Positions 58,692 through 64,000 of a DNA stretch of 64,000 nt are shown here, in pieces; the stretch's first letter is position 1, and every line of letters begins with the position of its first letter. Location of the stretch: assembly GCF_003387475.1 (NCBI RefSeq), contig NZ_QUNO01000002.1, positions 62,001 to 126,000 on the forward strand, read 5' to 3'. The position numbers were made by a program, and so were the translations under genes. The notes under the pieces were generated by a model. The model was not told the origin of the DNA, did no database searches, and saw nothing but the letters and a program-made list of their open reading frames with translations. The DNA is from Kutzneria buriramensis. GTDB taxonomy: Bacteria; Actinomycetota; Actinomycetes; Mycobacteriales; Pseudonocardiaceae.

Positions 58692-58767
58692 TCACATACT
58701 GTATGCAATCTGGGTCGAGATGGGCGGGTGACGAGCCCGGCAGCCCCAGGATCGAGACCGGTGGGCG

Positions 58768-59991
58768 GTGAAACCGATGGCAACCGAGGTAACGGACTTC
58801 TACGGCCGGCGGTACCGGGTCGGCGAGAGCGACCGGGAGCTGCTCGGCCACTCGAGGAACTGGGTGCTGGCGGCGGCGTGCGTGGCGATGATGGTCGCCG
58901 GCGCCGGCCAGTACGGGTTCGGCCTGATCGTGGGCGGTAACTACTGGCTGCTGGCGATCTGGGTGGCGACGCAGGCCGTCGCGGTGTTCCCGCTGGCCCT
59001 GCTGAGGGAGCGTCGGCACGTGCGGCCGACACCGGCGATGATCGTCGGGGCGGTGCTGTGCGCGGTGGGCGACCTGTTCGCGGGCACCTGGTCGGCGGTG
59101 CTGGGCGGCATCGGCGCGGCCATCGTGTACGGCACGTGCTTCGCGACGGTCGCGAAGTGGTTCCCGGAGCGTCGCACGTACCTGGGCCTGGTGAGCGGGG
59201 CGTTCGCGGCGGGGGCGGTGCTGTTCTGGGCGCCGTTGCCGATCATCGCGATCCCGGTGATCGCGGTCTGCGGCATCGTCCTGCGGGAACCGCCGAGGGA
59301 CTGGTGGCCGCAGCGTCCGGATCCGCGCACGTGGGCGCTGGACAAGAACGTGAACCTGAGCCTGCGGCACAGCCGGCCAGCGATCCGCCGATACTCGCCG
59401 GGCGAGCTCCTGCGCTGCCCGACCTCGGCCGCGATGTGCGCACTGGTGGCGTGCGCGGCGGCGGCGTGGCTTTTCGACGTCGCGTATACGGCCGCATTCG
59501 TCGCATCGAGCGGGTGGGGATACGCCTTCGCGGCGATAACCGTCTGCCTGTTGACCCTGGCCAGTGGCGTGGCGAGGTGGGCGACGGGTTGGGCCGGGGA
59601 GCGGTTCGGCGTCGCCAGGGTGATCCGCGCGGCGCTGGCGCTGGGTGCCCTCGGCCAGCTCACGATGATCGTCGCCGGCCAACACCAGGCGGGCGTCCTC
59701 CTGGCGTTCGCGGCGCTGCTGGTCGGGACCACCGCCGGCTGCTGCTACGCCCTGCTCCCGGCCCTGGTCGAGGCCCACTTCGGCGACCAGGCGGGGCTGC
59801 TGAACTTCGGCTTGGTCTACAGCGCCAAGGCGGTCGGCGGCCTCGTCGGCATCGGGGCAGCCGCCACCATCGTCGGCACGTACGGCTACGCGGCCGGTTT
59901 CCTGCTCGCGGCCGGCCTCGGCGTGGTGGCGGCGATCGCCGGCGGCATGCTGCGCCAACCCGGCGTGCCGCGGCTGCTGGTGCCGGCCTGA
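58768..59991 (+). CDS. MFS transporter, OFA (oxalate/formate antiporter) type
   Basis: A 407-residue major facilitator protein with 12 hydrophobic segments, resembling the oxalate:formate antiporter-like branch ([16 protein letters not shown]-type first segment region, [53 protein letters not shown]). It lies between moeA and fdhD, so formate or another carboxylate is a reasonable substrate; this is inference. GTG is given; an ATG three codons later is equally likely. Its stop overlaps fdhD (TGATG). Confidence 0.85.
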   Translation: MKPMATEVTDFYGRRYRVGESDRELLGHSRNWVLAAACVAMMVAGAGQYGFGLIVGGNYWLLAIWVATQAVAVFPLALLRERRHVRPTPAMIVGAVLCAVGDLFAGTWSAVLGGIGAAIVYGTCFATVAKWFPERRTYLGLVSGAFAAGAVLFWAPLPIIAIPVIAVCGIVLREPPRDWWPQRPDPRTWALDKNVNLSLRHSRPAIRRYSPGELLRCPTSAAMCALVACAAAAWLFDVAYTAAFVASSGWGYAFAAITVCLLTLASGVARWATGWAGERFGVARVIRAALALGALGQLTMIVAGQHQAGVLLAFAALLVGTTAGCCYALLPALVEAHFGDQAGLLNFGLVYSAKAVGGLVGIGAAATIVGTYGYAAGFLLAAGLGVVAAIAGGMLRQPGVPRLLVPA

Positions 59992-60815
59992 TGGGCCGCG
60001 TCACGAGCCGGCGGCGCGTGCTCCGCGTGGTGGACGGCCGGGTCACCGCCCGGCCGGACACCCTCGCCGCCGAGGAGCCGCTGGAGGTCCGGGTCGCCGG
60101 CCAGCCGCTGTCGGTCACGATGCGCACACCCGGCCACGATTTCGACCTGGCGGCGGGTTTTCTGGTCTCCGAGGGCGTGGTCGGCCGCGCCGGCGAGGTC
60201 AGCGCGATCCGGTACTGCGCCGGGGCCACCGCCGACGGCGGCAACAGCTACAACGTGCTGGACGTGAGCCTCGCGCCCGGAGTGCCGCCGCCGGATCCGT
60301 CGGTGGAGCGCAACTTCTACACGACGTCGTCGTGCGGGCTGTGCGGCAAGGCCAGCCTGGACGCCGTGCGGTCGACCAGTCGCTGGTCGGTCGAGGAGGA
60401 CGACCTGCGCGTCGACATCGGCGCCCTCACCACGATGCCGGACACACTGCGCGCCGCCCAGCTGGTGTTCGATAGAACGGGTGGTCTACACGCCGCCGGA
60501 CTGTTCGCCCGCGACGGCCGGCTGCTGTGCCTGCGCGAGGACGTCGGCCGGCACAACGCCGTGGACAAGGTGATCGGCTGGGCGCTGCGCGACGACCGGC
60601 TGCCGCTGAGCGGAACCGTGCTGATGGTCAGCGGCCGAGCATCCTTCGAGTTGGTGCAGAAGGCCGTGATGGCCGGGATTCCCGTGCTGGCTGCCGTCTC
60701 CGCGCCGTCCTCGCTCGCGGCCGAGCTGGCCGCCGAGACGGGGCTGACGCTGATCGGCTTCCTGCGCGGCTCGTCGATGAACGTCTACACCGGAGGCCGG
60801 CGGCTCGGCCTGTGA
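59991..60815 (+). CDS. fdhD: Formate dehydrogenase accessory sulfurtransferase FdhD
   Basis: Transfers sulfur from a cysteine desulfurase to the molybdenum cofactor of formate dehydrogenase. The 274-residue protein carries the active-site loop [10 protein letters not shown] (Cys115 and Cys118) and the conserved [16 protein letters not shown] and [36 protein letters not shown] overlaps the transporter stop (TGATG). No formate dehydrogenase gene is in the window, so its client is elsewhere. Confidence 0.95.
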   Translation: MGRVTSRRRVLRVVDGRVTARPDTLAAEEPLEVRVAGQPLSVTMRTPGHDFDLAAGFLVSEGVVGRAGEVSAIRYCAGATADGGNSYNVLDVSLAPGVPPPDPSVERNFYTTSSCGLCGKASLDAVRSTSRWSVEEDDLRVDIGALTTMPDTLRAAQLVFDRTGGLHAAGLFARDGRLLCLREDVGRHNAVDKVIGWALRDDRLPLSGTVLMVSGRASFELVQKAVMAGIPVLAAVSAPSSLAAELAAETGLTLIGFLRGSSMNVYTGGRRLGL

Positions 60816-60816
60816 T

Positions 60817-60822
60817 TACGCT
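60817..60822 (+). promoter_or_regulatory. -10 box, leaderless type (LysR gene after fdhD)
   Basis: TACGCT, six bases before ATG and one base after the fdhD stop codon. Confidence 0.5.
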
Positions 60823-60828
60823 GGTCCG

Positions 60829-61689
60829 ATGTTCAAGCCGGCACAGCTGGAGAGCTTCCTGGCCGTCGCGCGGACGCTGAGCTTCACCCAGGCCGCCGAC
60901 CAGCTCGGCATGCGCCAGTCGACGATCAGCCAGCACGTGCGGCAGCTGGAGGCGTTGGTCGGCAAGCAGATGTTCCTGCGCGACACGCACACCGTGGAGC
61001 TGACGCCGGAGGGCGAGGCCATGGTCGGCTTCGCCCGCACGATCGTCGACACCGGCCGCGAGGCGGTCAGCTTCTTCGCCGGGCCGCAACTCCAGGGGCG
61101 GCTGCGGTTCGGCGCGTCCGAGGACTTCGTGTCGACGCAGCTCGCGGACGTGCTGCGTGACTTCCGGCGGCGGCATCCCGGCGTGGAGCTGGAGCTGACC
61201 GTGGGGCTCAGCGGCGAGCTGCACCGCAGACTGGAGGCCCGCCAACTCGATCTGGTGTTCGGCAAACGCCAGCTCGGGGCCGCGCACGGGCAGCTGGTGT
61301 GGCGGGACCGGCTGGTCTGGGTCGGCACCGAGCACACCCGCGTCGACGCCGCCGCGCCCGTGCCGCTGATCCTCTACCCCGAACCGAGCGTCAGCCGCGC
61401 GCAGGCGCTGGAGACGTTGCAGTGGCACGGGCGGCAATTTCGCGTCGCCTGCACGAGCACCAGCCTCAGCGGGCTGCGCGCAGCCGTGCTCGCAGGGCTC
61501 GGCGTCACCGCCCACACACGCAGCCTGATCCCGCACGACCTGGCCGAACTCGGCCCCCAGCACGGACTTCCGGCCCTCGGCGAGGTCGAGTTCGTGCTGT
61601 CGCCGCCGCCCCGCGTACGCACCGAGACCGCGAGGGCATTGGGCGCGGCGATCGTCGCCGACGCCAACCGGCTCCGGCATTCGCGGTAG
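60829..61689 (+). CDS. LysR-family transcriptional regulator
   Basis: A 286-residue LysR regulator: LESFLAVARTLSFTQAADQLGMRQSTISQHVRQLEALVGKQMF forms the helix-turn-helix, followed by a PBP2-type effector domain (LQGRLRFGASEDFVSTQLADVLRDFRRRHPGVELEL). It lies 13 bases after fdhD but has its own leaderless-type promoter. A role in controlling the transporter/fdhD operon is possible from position. Confidence 0.92.
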   Translation: MFKPAQLESFLAVARTLSFTQAADQLGMRQSTISQHVRQLEALVGKQMFLRDTHTVELTPEGEAMVGFARTIVDTGREAVSFFAGPQLQGRLRFGASEDFVSTQLADVLRDFRRRHPGVELELTVGLSGELHRRLEARQLDLVFGKRQLGAAHGQLVWRDRLVWVGTEHTRVDAAAPVPLILYPEPSVSRAQALETLQWHGRQFRVACTSTSLSGLRAAVLAGLGVTAHTRSLIPHDLAELGPQHGLPALGEVEFVLSPPPRVRTETARALGAAIVADANRLRHSR

Positions 61690-61730
61690 AATGCGCGTTC
61701 CGGCGAGCAGCTGAGGGGAGTGCCCTCCAC

Positions 61731-62270
61731 ATGGGGAGACGGTTCGCCACGGTCGACCATGTCCTGGGGGAACTGCGGCGGCGTGACTTCCTGCATCCGG
61801 ACGTCCGCGTTGTCTGCCAATGGCTCTCGCGTGACCGCGGCCGCCCGCTGCACCTCGTCCCGCTGCCGCTGCGGACCTCGATCAGCGGCGCCTGGCTGGG
61901 CATGCCGGACGCCGACTACATCGTCTACCAGTCGGTCGGATCCAGTCCGCTGCACCAGATCCACGTGATCTGGCACGAGATCGGGCACATGCTGCTGCCC
62001 GGGCACGCCCGCACCTGCGACGTCGACCCAGCCACCCGGGACGTGCTGATGAAGGTGCTCAACGCGCTGGTGCCGAACCTGAGTCCGGCGCTGCTCAAGC
62101 GGATTCTCGGCCGCGGCGGCTTCACCGACGGCCAGGAGGTGGAGGCCGAGGTGTTCGCCGGCGAGGCCGTGCGCGTGCTGGGCGAGCTCGACCGGCCGTC
62201 CGGGCATCGCGACCTGACCGAGGCCGAGGCGCAGATCGTGGACGCGCTGGCCCGAGAACTGCGCGTCTGA
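61731..62270 (+). CDS. ImmA/IrrE-like metallopeptidase-fold protein
   Basis: A 179-residue protein with a zinc-peptidase helix His82-Glu-Ile-Gly-His86 (HVIWHEIGHMLLPGH), in the ImmA/IrrE-like style. ImmA-type proteases cleave repressors in stress responses, but actinomycetes carry many orphan versions paired with a MAB_1171c-type membrane protein, as here. GAGGGGAG lies about ten bases before the ATG. One base separates it from the next gene, so the two are certainly co-transcribed. Confidence 0.85.
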   Translation: MGRRFATVDHVLGELRRRDFLHPDVRVVCQWLSRDRGRPLHLVPLPLRTSISGAWLGMPDADYIVYQSVGSSPLHQIHVIWHEIGHMLLPGHARTCDVDPATRDVLMKVLNALVPNLSPALLKRILGRGGFTDGQEVEAEVFAGEAVRVLGELDRPSGHRDLTEAEAQIVDALARELRV

Positions 62271-62271
62271 C

Positions 62272-63363
62272 GTGCTGACCACCGTGCTGATGGTCACCGT
62301 CGTGGTGGCCGCCGCGGCGATGATGACCCGGCTGCGCATGCTCGTGCTGGTCACGGTGGACCGCCGGCCCGGGCACGTGCTGGCGCTGGGCTTCGCCTGC
62401 TGGTGCATGGCGGTGCCGCTGGAGATCGACTCCATCGCGATGGCCGTGGACCGATGGGCCGGCTGGGCGCTGTCCTGGCCGCTGCTGCACGTGATCGCCT
62501 GCGCCGGTGGCTTCTTCACGCAGACGTTCTTCTGGCAGACAACCTCTGACCGGACGGATCCTGTGCGGCGGACCCGGATCGCGTGGCTGGTGCGGCGATC
62601 CGCGCTGCTGGGCGTGTCGACGCTGGCCACCGGGCTGATCCTGTTCTCGACCCGGCCCCGTGACGTGGACTTCGCCAGCGGTGCCGCCGGCCGGCTGGTC
62701 ACGCCCGGCCCGGTGCATCCGGTGGCGGCGCTGACCTACGTGCTCATCGTGAGCTATTTCGCTTACACCATCGCGAGTTTCACCTCCGTGTCGTGGCGCA
62801 TGGCGGCCAAGGCCGATCTGCCGTGGCTGCGGCGGGGCCTGCGCGTGCACACCGTCGGGTGCGTGTTCGGGCTCGTCTTCTGCGCGCACGTGATCGGGTA
62901 CCAGATCGCCGAGGCCGTGGGGATCGTGCCGCCGTGGCCGGAGTTGGACGTCGACGGCGCCCTGGTCGCGTCGAGCCTGCTGCCCGCGTTCGCCGGCGTC
63001 ACCGCGCCGGCGTGGGGACCTCGCGTCGAGGGGCTGCTCCGCGCCGCTCGGCACTACCGGCACCGTCGCCGGCTCTATCCGTTGTGGCTTCGGCTGAGCA
63101 GCGGCGTCGCGACCATCGACCCGCCCCGAACCGTGTGGCACGACCGGCTGCGGCTGCGCCCGCGGCGGCAGCACGCGCTCGTCTACCGGCGGGTGATCGA
63201 GCTGTGGGACGGGCTGCTCGCCCTGCACCCCACCATGTCCGGCGCGACCGGGCTCGACGGTCCCGATCTCGCCGGCGACATCCACTGGTGGCTGGAGATC
63301 GCCCGGGCGGCGAGGTCCCGTCCACTCGATGAAGTGTTGATTGCATACCAAGGACAATCGTGA
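62272..63363 (+). CDS. MAB_1171c-type (DUF6545-like) membrane protein
   Basis: A 363-residue membrane protein. About seven hydrophobic segments fill residues 1-235, followed by a ~125-residue cytoplasmic tail (LLRAARHYRHRRRLYPLWLRLSSGVATIDPP... RVIELWDGLLAL) typical of the MAB_1171c family of unknown function, which regularly accompanies ImmA-like peptidases. GTG start one base after the peptidase stop; its own stop overlaps the synthase start (GTGA). Confidence 0.85.
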   Translation: MLTTVLMVTVVVAAAAMMTRLRMLVLVTVDRRPGHVLALGFACWCMAVPLEIDSIAMAVDRWAGWALSWPLLHVIACAGGFFTQTFFWQTTSDRTDPVRRTRIAWLVRRSALLGVSTLATGLILFSTRPRDVDFASGAAGRLVTPGPVHPVAALTYVLIVSYFAYTIASFTSVSWRMAAKADLPWLRRGLRVHTVGCVFGLVFCAHVIGYQIAEAVGIVPPWPELDVDGALVASSLLPAFAGVTAPAWGPRVEGLLRAARHYRHRRRLYPLWLRLSSGVATIDPPRTVWHDRLRLRPRRQHALVYRRVIELWDGLLALHPTMSGATGLDGPDLAGDIHWWLEIARAARSRPLDEVLIAYQGQS

Positions 63364-64000
63364 CTGATGAGCTCGATGCCGCCGGCATCCGTGACCCGCG
63401 CCTCCGGCAGTGTTACCTGCGGTGCAAGCAGTTGCTGGCCGAGCACGACAAGTCGTTCTACCTGGCGGCGCTGCTGCTGCCGCCGGCTCGTCGGCCGTAC
63501 GCGCAGGCGATCTACGGCTTCTGCCGGTACGCCGACGAGATGGTCGACGGCGCCGACACCGCCGGCTTCTCCCCGTGGCGGGAGGGGATTCTCGCCGACC
63601 TGAAAGCCGGCGACACCGACGACGAGATCGGCCGGGCGCTGCTGCACACCATGCGGACCTGGGACATTCCCGTGCACCTGGTCGAGGAGTTCCTGGACGC
63701 GATGGCGTCCGACCTGACCGTCACCTCGTACGAGACCTACGCCGACCTCGAGGCCTACATGCACGGTTCCGCGGGCACGCTCGGCCTACAGCTGGCGCCC
63801 GTGCTCGGCGCGCGCACCGACGAGGCGGCCGAGGCGATGCGGCAGATGGGAATCGCCTTCCAGCTCACCAACATCCTGCGCGATGTCGGCGACGACCTCC
63901 GGCGCGGGCGGGTGTACCTGCCGGCCGAGGAGCTGCGCCGATTCGGCGTGACGGAGATACGGCAGGGGCCCGAGTTCCGCGAGCTGATCAAATCCGAGAT
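63360..64000 (+). CDS. Squalene/phytoene synthase family protein (partial, runs off window)
   Basis: The first 213 residues of a head-to-head prenyl synthase that would condense two prenyl diphosphates (squalene, dehydrosqualene or phytoene). Visible: KSFYLAALLLPPARRPYAQAIYGFCRYADEMVD with the first Asp-rich motif Asp59-x3-Asp63, and the second motif FQLTNILRDVGDDLRRGRVYLP near residue 175. The GTG overlaps the preceding stop (GTGA). The start matches CrtB-like synthases; product cannot be told. The 3' end lies beyond the window. Confidence 0.9.
   Translation, partial: MTDELDAAGIRDPRLRQCYLRCKQLLAEHDKSFYLAALLLPPARRPYAQAIYGFCRYADEMVDGADTAGFSPWREGILADLKAGDTDDEIGRALLHTMRTWDIPVHLVEEFLDAMASDLTVTSYETYADLEAYMHGSAGTLGLQLAPVLGARTDEAAEAMRQMGIAFQLTNILRDVGDDLRRGRVYLPAEELRRFGVTEIRQGPEFRELIKSE

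Noticed and set aside
1-64000. tRNA, rRNA, CRISPR arrays, insertion sequences, prophage or integrase genes
   Set aside because: None was recognised on reading both strands; no transposase-like protein, array-like spaced repeats or tRNA-like cloverleaf was noticed. This is a visual reading, not a covariance-model search.

Overview
The window is GC-rich (about 70%), densely packed DNA with GTG and TTG starts. Regulator families typical of actinomycetes (TetR, LacI, GntR, Lrp, HxlR, LysR, AraC), a MhuD-type heme-degrading enzyme and a MAB_1171c-type membrane protein point to a soil actinobacterium, most likely Pseudonocardiales-like. That placement is an inference from gene content. No rRNA, tRNA, CRISPR array, insertion sequence or phage gene was seen. 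It reads as accessory chromosome: many short transcription units, each with its own regulator next to one to three enzymes.

Layout. 0-9.4 kb: DUF1772 protein, AadA-like nucleotidyltransferase, beta-lactamase-fold esterase, a P450 divergent from an unusually long TetR regulator, an RDD protein, a MafI-like/DUF1152 pair, GNAT, methyltransferase, PanE-like reductase and CGNR regulator. 9.4-13.8 kb: NarL-type two-component system, MBL hydrolase, septation-type membrane protein and a DUF2000/Lrp pair. 13.8-18.4 kb: a catechol-type extradiol dioxygenase and a frameshifted FAH-family hydrolase divergent from a GntR regulator with a perfect palindromic operator, then an FAD monooxygenase. 18.4-26.9 kb: a xylose/xyloside island (secreted GH3 with two discoidin domains, LacI repressor, xylA, xylB, Tat-exported GH71/99-like enzyme). 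26.9-36.8 kb: PLP decarboxylase, amidohydrolase, SigE-type ECF sigma factor with a membrane partner, PIG-V-like glycosyltransferase, zinc metallopeptidase lipoprotein, epimerase, two secreted proteins of unknown function and a LysR.

36.9-39.2 kb holds the most intriguing locus. A 34-codon gene has its own leaderless-type promoter, and its stop codon overlaps the start of a SagB-type flavin dehydrogenase; a thioester-reductase-like SDR lies upstream. This looks like a minimal, azole-synthetase-free RiPP-type locus. 39.4-47.4 kb: mhuD, FAD monooxygenase with AraC regulator, MBL hydrolase/GlxA/reductase operon, SDR with divergent TetR, an internally shortened APH(3')-like kinase and GNAT. 47.5-57.5 kb: MFS transporter, HxlR operon with divergent alpha/beta hydrolase, LysR, stand-alone folE with a divergent SufR-like regulator, GT1 glycosyltransferase, acyl-CoA synthetase remnant beside a two-headed TetR, pentapeptide-repeat protein. 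57.5-64 kb: moeA, OFA-type MFS, fdhD, LysR, then a tightly coupled ImmA-like peptidase / MAB_1171c-type membrane protein / squalene-phytoene synthase group cut by the window end.

Two genome-scale habits stand out. At least fifteen genes, mostly regulators, have a TANNNT hexamer six or seven bases before the start codon and no Shine-Dalgarno, the signature of leaderless transcripts. Five convergent gene pairs share their stop codons within a single CTAG tetranucleotide.
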